Counted from the stretch's first letter, positions 45,286 through 54,300 are shown. The stretch: DNA of 64,000 bases from Planctellipticum variicoloris (GCF_030622045.1 NZ_CP130886.1:1997557-2061556); one strand, 5' to 3'. The notes: generated from the letters alone by a model not told the origin. Numbers and translations are program-made.

Positions 45286-48200
45286 TCACCTCACCCGCTC
45301 CAAGACCACCGACTTCAAATCCATCAGCGCCGGCAGCGGACGCGATGCCGGCTGAATTGTCAGCCGCTGCTCGCCGGCGTACAGATTCAATGCGCCGACG
45401 GCCTGCGTCTGATAGTCGTCCCAGCTCGCCGTCGCGGGGACGCTGAACGTGAGCGACTCGCCGCCCGCCCGGACAACGGCCCGATGGCTGGTGATCAGCG
45501 GGTCGCGGGCCCATTCGATCTTGACGGTGTACTTGCCTGCCTCGGGAACCTGCACCGTCCAGACCGCCTGGTCATCGGCGCTGCTCCAGAAACCCAGATT
45601 GCCGTACTTCTCTTCGAGGACCAGCGTGCTGCCGTAGATCTCGGCGTCGACCGGCTGCAGTACGAAACGCCCCGTCGCGTCGGCAACGACCGTTTTCGGC
45701 TCATTGCCGGGGAAACTCTTTCGCTGCGGCAACGGCACGTTCGAGCGGATGTAGCCGATCACGTTCGCCAGATCCGCCGGCGGCAGATCCTTTTCCAGGC
45801 CTTCGGGCATCAGCGACTTGCTGGCCGTGAAGAACTCTTCCAGATCGGCCCGCAGCACGGTCTGCTTCCGCGCTTCGGCCGCCATCAGCGTCAGACTTCC
45901 CGCGGATTCCTCCGCGAGCAGTCCCTGAAAGGTCAGCCCGGCATCGGTGACCGCCGTGTAGTTGAAGAACTTGCTCTCGACCGCGCGATTGGGATCAAGG
46001 ATCGCCAGCAGCATCGCCTCGGGGGACTTGTCGACGAGGGCGGCCAGATCCGGCCCGACTTCATGCCCTTGCCCCTGCAGCTTGTGGCAGGTGCTGCAGA
46101 GTTTCTTGAAGACCTCCGCCCCCCGCTGCTGATCGACTGGCAGTTTCAAGGAAGCGCGATACTCGGCCACCACGGCCTGTCGATCCTTGCCGGAGCTGGC
46201 AAAGAGCTTCTCGGCCCGGCTGGCCACGGCGGGATCTCGCTGCTCGACAAGGCGTTGGCGGGTCTGGGCGTCGATTGTCGCGACCGGAATCGCGCCGGCT
46301 TCGACGGCCGTCAGCAGCGCATCCCGGGCTGCGGGACGCGCCAGCAGCAAGTCGGCCGCAGCCGTCCGCTGCGCCGGGCCGAGTTTCGTCCAGACTTTCA
46401 GCAGCAACTGCGTCCCGAATTCCCCCGGCCAGCGTCCGGCGGCGGCAATGGCGGCCTGTTGAATGGCGGGGGACTCCTGCGGCTGCAGCAACTTTTCGAG
46501 AACGATTTCCTCGTCTGCCCGAGCCTGCGGACGCTGGCCGAGCAGGCTGACCGCGGCGACTCTCAGAGCTTCCGGCTGTTTGGCGTCCGTCGTCAGGGTC
46601 GCTGCCAGCGCCAGCGTTTTGTTGAGACGCTCAGCCATCGAAATCTGAGCCGGCGGCAGCGACTTCTGCCAGGCGCCGAGGGAAAGATTCTGCCGACTGA
46701 GAGCTTGCAGGAACTGACGGAGGGCGACGAGCTGCCACTCGGCCGGGGACTGGCGATCGGACGGGCACGCCAGTTCCAGCAGCGCGAGCTGAGCGTCGAG
46801 ATTCTTCCAGGCGACCGACTGGCCGATCAGCGTCTGCAGCAACTCGGAGACGTCCTGGCCATCGCTCGTCGCGGCGAGGACGTTGTGCACCACGCGCGAC
46901 AGATTGCGTTCGTTGAGCGAAGTCATGATCGCCGGGATCAACCACCGGTCTGCCGGATGCTTCACCGCCAGCCACCCCAGCAGTTCCCCCGCCTCTGCGA
47001 ACTGCACTTCACCAAGGGTGAAAGCGAGCTGCAACCGGACTTCGTCATCCGGATCGTCCACGCGCGACGCCAGCGCCACCCAGAGCTGCGGGCTCCCCGC
47101 GGGGAAGCGCTCCGCGAACTGCACCGCCCAGCGGCGGACGCCGGGGTGGTCATCGGCCAGCGCACGGATGAGATGCTGTTCCGTCAGGGCCTCAAGACTC
47201 GCCAGAGCACACAGCGCCTGCAGCCGGGCGACCGGTCGCGGGCAGGTCGACAGTAGCTTTTCGAGCTCAGGAATCGCGGCCTTGTCGCCTCGTTCGATCA
47301 GCAACCGCTGGACCGTATCCCGCTGCCAGCCGCTGGGACTGTCGAGCGCCGCCACGAGCTGCGGTGTGGCGAGGTCCGCCAGCTTGGGTATCGGCCGCGG
47401 CGCGACGCCGTACGGATGGACGCGCCACAGCCGGCCTTTGTCGTCCCCGTCGCGAACGTTGAGTTTCTGCTGCCACTCGATCGGAATCCACTGCGGATGC
47501 TCGATCACCAGCCGGTACATGTCGGCGATCCAGACGGCACCATCCGGTCCCGTCGTCACCATCGTCGGCCGGAACCAGTTATCGCTCGACGCCAGAAACT
47601 CCCGCTGCCGCTCATCAGCCAGACGTTCGCTGACCGTCGCGACACCGTCCTGATGCGCCACTTCGCAATGAACCAGATTGTGAACGGGCTCGCTAACGAA
47701 GGTCAGTTGAGAGTTGAGAGATGAGAGTTGAGAGTCGGAGGGTCGACCTGCATCTCTTCCTCTCAACTCTCCGCTCTCAACTCTCAACTCCCGCGTCAGC
47801 AGCTCATCCCGATATACCATCGCCGAGGACGCTGAGGTAAACCGGTTCACGGCGTGGAAGTCGTTGAACCGGGTCAGCGTCCGGCTGCGGGGAAAGACCG
47901 GCGCCGCCCCGGCCACCGTGGGGACATCCCGCCGGCCCGACGGAGCGGCGAAGTGCGGATTCCGGCTCAGGTAGCGGTCTTCGTAGACGTACTGGAACAT
48001 CGGGTTGCTGTTGTTGTTCCCGTACCAGCGGCCCCAGTCGTCGCGCCGCCGGCCGAACTGCGCCTGCCCGGCCACGGCTTCAATCCGTCCCGTCCCGGGA
48101 TGAATCCGCAGATCGCGGCCGCGGATGTCGACGGTCTCCCCCGTCTTGATCGATTTCACTACGCCACCGCTGTCACCGTTGGCCAGGTAGAGCCAGCCGT

Positions 48201-50469
48201 CGAGGCCCCATTCGAAGCCGTTCACGCGGTGCTGCTGATTTCCTTCGACGAAGCCGGTATAGAGCGCCTCGCGCCGGTCCGCCATGCCATCGCCGTCGGT
48301 GTCCTCGGCATAGAAGATTTCGGGAGCGGCTGAGACGAGCACTCCTTTCTTCCACGGAAAGACTCCATTCGGAAAGTTCACGCCATCGAGAAACAGCGTC
48401 GACTTGTCGTAGTTCCCGTCGCCGTCGGTGTCTGTGAGAGAGCGAATCCGGCCGCCGGGCCGGCCTTTGCCGTCGAGGCCGTTGGGATAGTCGGCCATCT
48501 CGGCCACCCACAGCTTGCCGTCGGCGCCCCAGGCCATCGCCACCGGGTCCATGACGAGTGGTTCGGCGGCCATCAGTTCGACGACGTAGCCGGGGCGGGG
48601 ATGCATGGACTTGATCGCCGCGGCGGGCGTCTTTGCCGCCGGCATCCGGTCGCCGAGGAGCTGATCGAAATCGATGCTGACGATCAGATTCGGCCGATCG
48701 GCGGTGTCCTCGTTCATCCAGTGGAGCGCCCGCCCCTGGACGAAGAAGCCATTGTTGGTCCCGTCGGCCCGCACGATCGGCGGCAGTTCGAGCGGGTTGG
48801 CGTCGCCGCGGGTGCCGGAGAGCAGCTCCGTGGACCAGCCTTTCTCCAGTGATTCGAACAGCCAGACGCCGTAGCGCTGCGAGTTCGATAAAACAATGTC
48901 CAACCGCCCGTCTTGATTGATGTCAACGAACCGCAGTGCTTCCGCACGTCCACTCGCGTCGATCAAATGCAATGCCGCAGGCAAATCCCAAAAGACAGTC
49001 TCTTCACGTCCCTTTGTCTTTCGAACGATTGTGAAGCATGATTCGGGGCCGAAGAGCAAGTTTTGTTTGCTCCATTTCGAACTGATGCTCTCTGAGATCC
49101 CGTCGCCATCAATGTCCAGGAATCTCACAACTTCTTTGGGGGTTGGCGGTTCACGTTCGTTATCGACGGACCATCCCCAGGGCCATGTTCGTCCGACAGA
49201 AGTGTTCGACCCGGCCCAAACGGTCGCTCTCCCGTGATCTTCATCAATGGAAAACCGTAGGTCGGAGGCTTGAAAGTGATCGTGAGAAGGAAGATCGCGC
49301 CGCCATGCCGATTGAGTCACATCCCAGTGGTTGACGTACCGATTTGTCTTCTGCTGGATCATGACATCCAGAAACCCATCGTTGTCGAGATCAACGATGC
49401 GAATGTCATTGTCACTCCCCTGCTCATCCCGCAACGACTGCCCCGCCAGCAGGTTCTTGTTCAGCCGTTCCAGCGCCTCCTTGAACGTCAAAAACTTCAC
49501 CTTCTTCCCGTGCTTCGCCACCGCATGGTCGATCAGCTCGTTGACCTGCTCCGCCTTGATCCAGCCGTGCGGATGGAACACGAGATTCAGCACCCCCTGC
49601 TTGTGGACCGTGATGTCGAGTGCCGCCTTCAGGTCCTCGACCGTCTGCGGGTTGTTCGGCTGATGGAGGAAGTTGGCTTCCCAATCGCTCGGCGTCATGC
49701 AGGGGAACTCCCAGCAGAGCTTGTTGGCGACGTACGGGTACGGGTAGTTCTCGACGTAGTTCACAAACCGGTCGTGCGTCACTTCCCCACGCTTGAGCCC
49801 CTTCGGGAAATACTTCAGAAACCGCTCGTCGCCGTTGGCGTCGAGGACCAGGTCCTCCGGAATCGACGGATCTTCCGACGTGAAGACCTGGAAGACCGAC
49901 GAACTGATCTGCAGGAACTTGCCCCCCGGCGTCGTCTTGTTGAAAATCTCGGCGTAGAACCGGGGACTGACGGTGTTGAGCGAATCGCAGCACGGCATCC
50001 GGAACGCGACCGGTGCATTGTGCGGCACCGAAAACAGCAGGTCGACGCACTTGTCGTACGTCCCTTTCGCCTTGGCAAAGTCGCCGCCGTACAGCAGCGG
50101 GCAGGGATGGTCGAACGTGTGGATTTCCAGGCTCAGCCCCTCCTGCAGCCAGGTCTGAAGCTGCGGATCGTCCGGCTTCACGTTGCAGGTCATGATGCTG
50201 ACCGGCGCCCGCCCGTCGATCGCCTTCAATCGCTGCAGAATCGGCCGGAGATACGCCTCATACTTCGCCGGCTCGCGCATGTCGTCGATCGCCAGGATGA
50301 CGACCGCTTCGACCCCGTCGTCGCCGACCCACTGCGGCGTCACGAGCTTGGGGAAGTTCGTGTGCGGATAGTACGGCGACGGGTCGTCCAGATACGCCAG
50401 CCGGTTCCCATCGGTCGAAAACGGCCCGGCGGCGAGAGCCAGCAGGGCGAGCGCAGCGGCGGCATGCAT
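45286..50469 (-). CDS. Giant secreted polysaccharide-deacetylase-like / PVC cytochrome c fusion
   Basis: 1727 residues from ATG 50469 (GGAAGG upstream, signal peptide MHAAAALALLALAAGPFS). Order: a deacetylase-like NodB domain at about 40-330 (VVILAIDDMREP, EIHTFDHPCPLLYGGDF, VFHPHGW); a VCBS/FG-GAP-like region with Ca-binding repeats to about 620 (DLDNDGFLDVMIQ, DINQDGRLDIVLS); a PVC-type dehydrogenase propeller from about 640 (VVELMAAEPLVMDPVAMAWG) to about 1040; HEAT-like repeats to about 1440; a cytochrome c site CSTCH near 1460; and a carbohydrate-binding-like beta sandwich at the end. It is probably a periplasmic or surface redox enzyme on polysaccharide. A palindromic repeat is inserted in frame at residues about 893-921. 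Confidence 0.85.
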   Translation of the reverse strand: MHAAAALALLALAAGPFSTDGNRLAYLDDPSPYYPHTNFPKLVTPQWVGDDGVEAVVILAIDDMREPAKYEAYLRPILQRLKAIDGRAPVSIMTCNVKPDDPQLQTWLQEGLSLEIHTFDHPCPLLYGGDFAKAKGTYDKCVDLLFSVPHNAPVAFRMPCCDSLNTVSPRFYAEIFNKTTPGGKFLQISSSVFQVFTSEDPSIPEDLVLDANGDERFLKYFPKGLKRGEVTHDRFVNYVENYPYPYVANKLCWEFPCMTPSDWEANFLHQPNNPQTVEDLKAALDITVHKQGVLNLVFHPHGWIKAEQVNELIDHAVAKHGKKVKFLTFKEALERLNKNLLAGQSLRDEQGSDNDIRIVDLDNDGFLDVMIQQKTNRYVNHWDVTQSAWRRDLPSHDHFQASDLRFSIDEDHGRATVWAGSNTSVGRTWPWGWSVDNEREPPTPKEVVRFLDIDGDGISESISSKWSKQNLLFGPESCFTIVRKTKGREETVFWDLPAALHLIDASGRAEALRFVDINQDGRLDIVLSNSQRYGVWLFESLEKGWSTELLSGTRGDANPLELPPIVRADGTNNGFFVQGRALHWMNEDTADRPNLIVSIDFDQLLGDRMPAAKTPAAAIKSMHPRPGYVVELMAAEPLVMDPVAMAWGADGKLWVAEMADYPNGLDGKGRPGGRIRSLTDTDGDGNYDKSTLFLDGVNFPNGVFPWKKGVLVSAAPEIFYAEDTDGDGMADRREALYTGFVEGNQQHRVNGFEWGLDGWLYLANGDSGGVVKSIKTGETVDIRGRDLRIHPGTGRIEAVAGQAQFGRRRDDWGRWYGNNNSNPMFQYVYEDRYLSRNPHFAAPSGRRDVPTVAGAAPVFPRSRTLTRFNDFHAVNRFTSASSAMVYRDELLTRELRVESGELRGRDAGRPSDSQLSSLNSQLTFVSEPVHNLVHCEVAHQDGVATVSERLADERQREFLASSDNWFRPTMVTTGPDGAVWIADMYRLVIEHPQWIPIEWQQKLNVRDGDDKGRLWRVHPYGVAPRPIPKLADLATPQLVAALDSPSGWQRDTVQRLLIERGDKAAIPELEKLLSTCPRPVARLQALCALASLEALTEQHLIRALADDHPGVRRWAVQFAERFPAGSPQLWVALASRVDDPDDEVRLQLAFTLGEVQFAEAGELLGWLAVKHPADRWLIPAIMTSLNERNLSRVVHNVLAATSDGQDVSELLQTLIGQSVAWKNLDAQLALLELACPSDRQSPAEWQLVALRQFLQALSRQNLSLGAWQKSLPPAQISMAERLNKTLALAATLTTDAKQPEALRVAAVSLLGQRPQARADEEIVLEKLLQPQESPAIQQAAIAAAGRWPGEFGTQLLLKVWTKLGPAQRTAAADLLLARPAARDALLTAVEAGAIPVATIDAQTRQRLVEQRDPAVASRAEKLFASSGKDRQAVVAEYRASLKLPVDQQRGAEVFKKLCSTCHKLQGQGHEVGPDLAALVDKSPEAMLLAILDPNRAVESKFFNYTAVTDAGLTFQGLLAEESAGSLTLMAAEARKQTVLRADLEEFFTASKSLMPEGLEKDLPPADLANVIGYIRSNVPLPQRKSFPGNEPKTVVADATGRFVLQPVDAEIYGSTLVLEEKYGNLGFWSSADDQAVWTVQVPEAGKYTVKIEWARDPLITSHRAVVRAGGESLTFSVPATASWDDYQTQAVGALNLYAGEQRLTIQPASRPLPALMDLKSVVLERVR
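47706..47788. repeat. Inverted word-like repeat inside a coding sequence
   Basis: Arms GTTGAGAGTTGAGAGATGAG... (47706-47734) and its reverse complement (47760-47788) match at 27 of 29 bases across a 25-base loop. The element is read in frame on the minus strand and adds about 28 residues (ELRVESGELRG ... SQLSSLNSQL) to the 1727-residue protein. Confidence 0.85.
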
Positions 50470-50534
50470 GAACGACGATCCTTCCAAGACGCAGAAACAA
50501 GTCTTGATGGATCATGCCCGGCGAGGAACGGAGA

Positions 50535-50564
50535 GGCAAGCCAATCGAGCCGTGTGCCACTGGC
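50535..50564. repeat. Dispersed repeat copy A
   Basis: GGCAAGCCAATCGAGCCGTG and the next ten bases match 54301-54330 at about 24 of 30 positions in direct orientation. It includes GAGCC...GGCTC, which could pair. Confidence 0.55.
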
Positions 50565-50582
50565 TCAAGAAGGGTGGGGGAG

Positions 50583-50622
50583 GAGTGGCTAGTGACTAGT
50601 GGCTGGTGGTTAGTGGGGAGAA
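50583..50622. repeat. Word-like repeat
   Basis: Tandem near-copies of the words AGTGGCTAGTG, ACTAGTGGCTG and GTGGTTAGTGGGG upstream of the giant secreted protein gene. The same words occur at 52465-52502. Confidence 0.6.
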
Positions 50623-50678
50623 GGCGGGGGTGGGGGAGAGTTGATTTGCAGTAGATGGCGTATTTCGGCAGGCGGGAG

Positions 50679-52086
50679 CCCAATCTCGTTCGGCACGGTG
50701 CTTGCATAATCTATGGCGGCTGGGGGAAGGCGGCGAGGAGTTCTTCGTCGTCGGCCCAGCCGGTCATGTAGAGACAGACCATTTCATACGCTCGACGCGA
50801 CAGGTTGCCTCCCGTCGCCAGGGCCAGGAGCAGCCCGGCGAGCAGCGAACAGTAGAGCTGGATCTCCACGCCCCGCGTCTTCGCCGAGAGCAGTTGCTGG
50901 CAGCCCAGCACCTGCTTCAGAAACCGGAAGAACAGCTCGATCTGCCACCGGCATTCATAGATTAGCACCACCTGTTCGGCCGGGAGATCCAGCAGCGTCG
51001 TGGCCAGGATCAGGCCTTCCCGCCCGGTCTGGTCGCTGCGAAGCCGCCCCTGCCTTGCCGAACTTGGTCGACCGGGCACTGGCTCGACGGTGATCCGCCG
51101 CACGACGTGATTGGTTCTTGCGGGACTGGCTCCGCTGCCGCCGCCCAGCGCGATCAGTTCATCCGCCACGACCCCCGCGGCGCGATCGGCTTCGGTGAGC
51201 GCGGGGAGTTGAACCGCATGACCGTTCGCGTCGTTGACCGGTCCCTCGACCACGCGACCGTCCCCGCGATTGAGCCGGCAGACGTAGTCGCAGCGGGCTT
51301 CGACCAGTTCGTTGAACACCACGGCCGAGCGATAGCCCCGGTCCAGAATATAAAGGTCTCCCGGCGCACCGGCGGGTTGCGGTTCGCGGGCCTGGATCTG
51401 CTGGAGCGTGACGGCGCGCTCGGAGTGCGGCCCTTTGGCCGGCTCCTCGGTGAGGGTCGAGGCCACGACCCTCTGGTCGTGAATGCGAAGCTGGGTGTGC
51501 AGCCGCCACTGGCCTTGAGAACCGCGTCCCAGCCGGGCGGCGATCTGCGGCAAGGCCGACAGCACGGTCCCGTCGACGGCGACGAGACGTTCGACGATCG
51601 GGTTGGGAAGGCGTCCCAGCCGACCGCTGCGGCTCACGCGGAACTGATGCCGGGCGAACTGGCGGCGGAGTTCGTGAACGAGTCCTTCCAGGAGCGAGGG
51701 ATCGAAGACGGACGAGGCCTCGGAGAAGGCCCCGGCCGAGACCTTTTGCCCGCCGGCGAGCTGTTGGACCTTTTTCAGTCCCGAGGCTGCGACGAGCGCC
51801 CGGGCGGACTTGAGAACGGGGTTGAAGAAGCCGATCAGGAGGAGCGCGGCATACTGGCTGTAGAACAGCTGCCGGTTGCGAGCGGTGTCGCGTTCTGTCC
51901 CGCAGGGAGCCAATCGTTGCAGCAGCGGAAAGATGCGCCGCAGCAGGACGGTCCCGGCCAAAGGACCAATCAGCTCCCGCCGCTCCTCCTCCGTCAGCCC
52001 CTTCTCCGCCATCGCCACTCCCTCCGCAGGGAGAAAGACTACAATCTCAATCGGCCTGCGCAAAAAGCGTGCCGAACGAGATTGGG
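50679..52086 (-). mobile_element. IS4-like insertion sequence, complete
   Basis: 1408 bases with terminal inverted repeats CCCAATCTCGTTCGGCACG (19 of 19 identical, then weaker match). CGGGAG flanks both ends (50673-50678 and 52087-52092), a probable 6-base target duplication. With the element removed the site reads GGCAGGC-GGGA-GCCTGCC, a perfect stem-loop, so insertion split a palindrome. One intact transposase gene fills the element. Confidence 0.85.
50711..52012 (-). CDS. IS4-family transposase
   Basis: 433 residues from ATG 52012 (GGAGGGAG 5 bases upstream). The RNase-H-like DDE core is seen as [12 protein letters not shown] (first Asp), [14 protein letters not shown] (second Asp), and the C-terminal [15 protein letters not shown], which fits the IS4 Y-x2-R-x3-E-x6-K signature exactly and supplies the Glu. 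A beta-rich insertion lies between the second Asp and the Glu, as in this family. Full length with no stop or shift, so it is probably active. It ends 32 bases inside the left end of the element. Confidence 0.92.
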   Translation of the reverse strand: MAEKGLTEEERRELIGPLAGTVLLRRIFPLLQRLAPCGTERDTARNRQLFYSQYAALLLIGFFNPVLKSARALVAASGLKKVQQLAGGQKVSAGAFSEASSVFDPSLLEGLVHELRRQFARHQFRVSRSGRLGRLPNPIVERLVAVDGTVLSALPQIAARLGRGSQGQWRLHTQLRIHDQRVVASTLTEEPAKGPHSERAVTLQQIQAREPQPAGAPGDLYILDRGYRSAVVFNELVEARCDYVCRLNRGDGRVVEGPVNDANGHAVQLPALTEADRAAGVVADELIALGGGSGASPARTNHVVRRITVEPVPGRPSSARQGRLRSDQTGREGLILATTLLDLPAEQVVLIYECRWQIELFFRFLKQVLGCQQLLSAKTRGVEIQLYCSLLAGLLLALATGGNLSRRAYEMVCLYMTGWADDEELLAAFPQPP

Positions 52087-52542
52087 CGGGAGCCTGCCCT
52101 ACGCGGCGGACGAGGACGTCCGCCGTACGTACCGCGATCGGCTCCGGCGGGCCGGCTTTCTTACGGCCGTCCCGCCGGAGTCCGTCTGGCGGTGATGTTG
52201 CGCCGGTGGAAGTCCCGGCGGCTCAGTCACGTTGATCAGGTTCGCCGGTTTTGCGGCCGGGTGAACGGGAAAAGCTCGACGTCGAGGCTGTGCGCACACG
52301 GGGTGCGCCCCTCGGACCGTTCTTGCGAACGGTCCGTCGCTGGGCCCTGATCAGGCCCGGGTGAAGGGGTCATTCCGGACGCCTGCGGAGGTCCGCAGAC
52401 ACGAGTGCACTTCCTTGACCCCTTCATAAATAGGGGGTTTGTTGCGCGGATTGTTGTAAAGGCGGAAGTGGCAAGTGGTTAGTAGCAGATGATTAGTGAG
52501 GAGGGGACGGAAGACGAAGAGGACGCGGAGCGTCTGAAGAGG
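52087..52542. repeat. Palindrome-rich gene-free stretch
   Basis: About 450 bases with no gene but several perfect stem-loops: CGGCGGAC-GAGGAC-GTCCGCCG (52104-52125), GCTCGACGTCGAGGC-like (52274-52287), GGACCGTTC-TTGC-GAACGGTCC (52314-52335), and TGAAGGGGTCA/TGACCCCTTCA (52362-52426), which encloses CTGCGG-AGGT-CCGCAG. The last part (52465-52541) contains AGTGGTTAGTAGC-type words and GAGGACGCGGAG, also found in the composite repeat at 30316. Confidence 0.65.
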
Positions 52543-52576
52543 CGTTCCCAGGCGGAGCCTGGGCTGCGCGAAATCG

Positions 52577-53929
52577 TCAATTGTTGGCGGTCCCGGTTGA
52601 TCCGGCTTTTGTTCCTGGAAGGACGGGGAGGGCCTGGCGGCGCTGGGCTGTCAGCGACTTGCCTAAGTGGTCGTCGATCCACGCGAGCAGGTCGCGATGC
52701 CGCACGGCGTTCAGGGCTTCGCAGATCTTTTCCTCGCTGATCCGCACGACCGACGCGGCCATCCCCAGAATCAGTTTCGTAAAGCCGCCGCGGCTGTGCT
52801 GGCCCTGCAAACGCTTGCCCTTGCCGATCAGCGATTCCAGCACTTCGCTGCTGGCCGGCAGACTCTGTCCGGGGAGCACGCCGCTCGACTGCTCGCTCAC
52901 GAACTCCACCAGCCGCGCCGCCGCACGCTCACCGGCAGGCGTTCGGGCCACCGTCTCCAGTTGCCGGCGCAGCGTCTCGCCGGCGGCGGCGTGGTAGCCC
53001 GCCACGCGCAGGAACTCCAGCATGTGGTCCTTGACCGCCTGCAAGTCGTTCCAGTCCACGAGCGCCTCCCGGAAGTCGCGGATCCAGCCGAACTTCTCCT
53101 CGAGCCGCGTCAGGTCGAGACCCGCGGGACGTTCGGCCGCGGGCGTGTCGATCAGCCGCAGCATGCGGGCGCCCCAGCCGATCAGCGGCCCCAAGTTCAA
53201 GTAACGCCCTTTGACTTTCTGCGTGGGGGGAGCAAGGTGTCCGAGTTCCGTCTGCTTCACCCGTGGCTGCGTCTGCCCGCAGTGTTTGACGAACGCGATC
53301 CACCGCGGATCGGCGAGCAGTTCGTGCTTGAGCACGATCGCCGTCTTGTGGGCGATGTCGTGCAGCACCTGCGTCGTCGGGTGCTGTTCGCGGAAACGCT
53401 GAGCGCCGCCGAGAAGATCCGAACCCTCGTCGCTGAGGATGGCGGCCGGCACGCCGACCAGCCCGGCCGCAGCCGCGAGCTGCCGCTGGACGATCTCGCC
53501 GCTGGATTTTTCGACCGGCTGCAGCGCCAGCAGCGTCAGATCCTGGTGCGTCAGCGGCGCCGTCAGCGCTTTCCACGCCGACAATCGCAGCCCCGCGATG
53601 ACCAGACACTTCCGCGACCCCAGTTGCAGCGTGTGGTCGACGAGGAACACCCAGTCGGCGGCGAATTCCTTGGGCCGCCGCAACTCGTGCAGTCCCAGCC
53701 GCAGCAGCCACGCTTCCGCAGTATTGGCCGCAGGAGCCCCCCGGAACTGGGGCAGGCTGTCCCGCAGCAGTTCGACCACCGCCCGGCAGCCGCGAAAGCT
53801 GACCGCTCCGGCCAGACAGAACTGCAACGTCAGGCCGATGGCCGCTGCCGAATACGCATGATGGGCCGGTCGGACGGCGTCCGGGAGGGGGCCAGGGGCT
53901 GCGTCGGCGACCCGGTCAGCGCCCGGATT
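52577..53929 (-). CDS. Transposase-like protein, second frame of a two-frame element
   Basis: The frame is open from 53929 to 52577, about 450 codons. The only usual start in its first part is TTG 53827, which would discard upstream codons reading PAHHAYSAAAIGLTLQF that look like protein. DDE-like acids: WVFLVDHTLQLG (first Asp), AAILSDEGSDLLGG (second Asp) and a later Glu in SSEVLESLIGKGKRLQG. This is a family seen in planctomycete and cyanobacterial genomes, but no named IS family is assigned here. Its frame is +1 relative to the small gene upstream, which ends at 53916; ribosomal shifting or coupled reinitiation would join them. Confidence 0.7.
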   Translation of the reverse strand, partial: NPGADRVADAAPGPLPDAVRPAHHAYSAAAIGLTLQFCLAGAVSFRGCRAVVELLRDSLPQFRGAPAANTAEAWLLRLGLHELRRPKEFAADWVFLVDHTLQLGSRKCLVIAGLRLSAWKALTAPLTHQDLTLLALQPVEKSSGEIVQRQLAAAAGLVGVPAAILSDEGSDLLGGAQRFREQHPTTQVLHDIAHKTAIVLKHELLADPRWIAFVKHCGQTQPRVKQTELGHLAPPTQKVKGRYLNLGPLIGWGARMLRLIDTPAAERPAGLDLTRLEEKFGWIRDFREALVDWNDLQAVKDHMLEFLRVAGYHAAAGETLRRQLETVARTPAGERAAARLVEFVSEQSSGVLPGQSLPASSEVLESLIGKGKRLQGQHSRGGFTKLILGMAASVVRISEEKICEALNAVRHRDLLAWIDDHLGKSLTAQRRQALPVLPGTKAGSTGTANN

Positions 53930-54170
53930 TTAAGGCGGCGATCTCACGTTCCAGGTCCGCCGCGCGGCGTTCGGCCGCGGCGGCCCGCGTGCGCCACATC
54001 GCGCGGCTCTTCTCGACGGCGCGGGTCTGGTTCTGCAGGAGCTTGCAGGTTCGCTTCCACTGGCCGGACTTCGCCTTCCACCGATTGCGACTCCGCTCGA
54101 AGAACCGCACCAACTTGCCCGCCGGCGACGAATACCGGGCGACGGCTGTTTCGCTGGTTTCGCAGGTCAT
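53916..54170 (-). CDS. Small basic coiled-coil protein of the insertion element
   Basis: 84 residues from ATG 54170, preceded by a strong AAGGAGG. It is very basic in the middle (FFERSRNRWKAKSGQWKRTC) and ends in a heptad-like helix (AAAAERRAADLEREIAALKS). It probably binds DNA or pairs with the transposase, as small first proteins of two-frame insertion sequences do. Its last codons overlap the open frame of the transposase, with TTAAAATCC at the place where a shift would be needed. Confidence 0.65.
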   Translation of the reverse strand: MTCETSETAVARYSSPAGKLVRFFERSRNRWKAKSGQWKRTCKLLQNQTRAVEKSRAMWRTRAAAAERRAADLEREIAALKSGR

Positions 54171-54300
54171 GACGTTCCTCCTTGAACAAAAAGCCCAGTG
54201 GAACAAAAACGCGACGATTCGCCGAGGCCAATTGCCCCTGAAAACGACGGATTTCGCGCAGCCCAGGCGGAGCCTGGGAACGAGGGGGCGGATTGGCAAG

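Larger units (their letters stand above)
52543..54282 (-). mobile_element. Putative two-gene insertion element with hairpin-type ends
   Basis: The 33-base ends at 52543-52575 and 54250-54282 are inverted copies matching at 30 of 33 positions; the only differences are the three loop bases of CCCAGGC-GGA-GCCTGGG. Outward they read CGTTCCCAGG and inward CTGCGCGAAATC. A DDE-type transposase-like gene and a small coiled-coil gene lie inside. A target duplication is at most AGG and unsure. The CCCAGGC stem itself resembles widespread dispersed palindromes, so the ends may instead be two such palindromes. Confidence 0.6.

Noticed and set aside
45232-47256. 674-codon plus-strand frame opposite the giant secreted protein
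   Set aside because: Low-complexity Arg/Gln/Leu sequence with no motif; the minus-strand gene has cytochrome and HEAT features over the same bases.
52087-52542. CRISPR array or integron attC array
   Set aside because: The palindromes differ from each other in sequence and spacing, and no cas or integrase gene is present.
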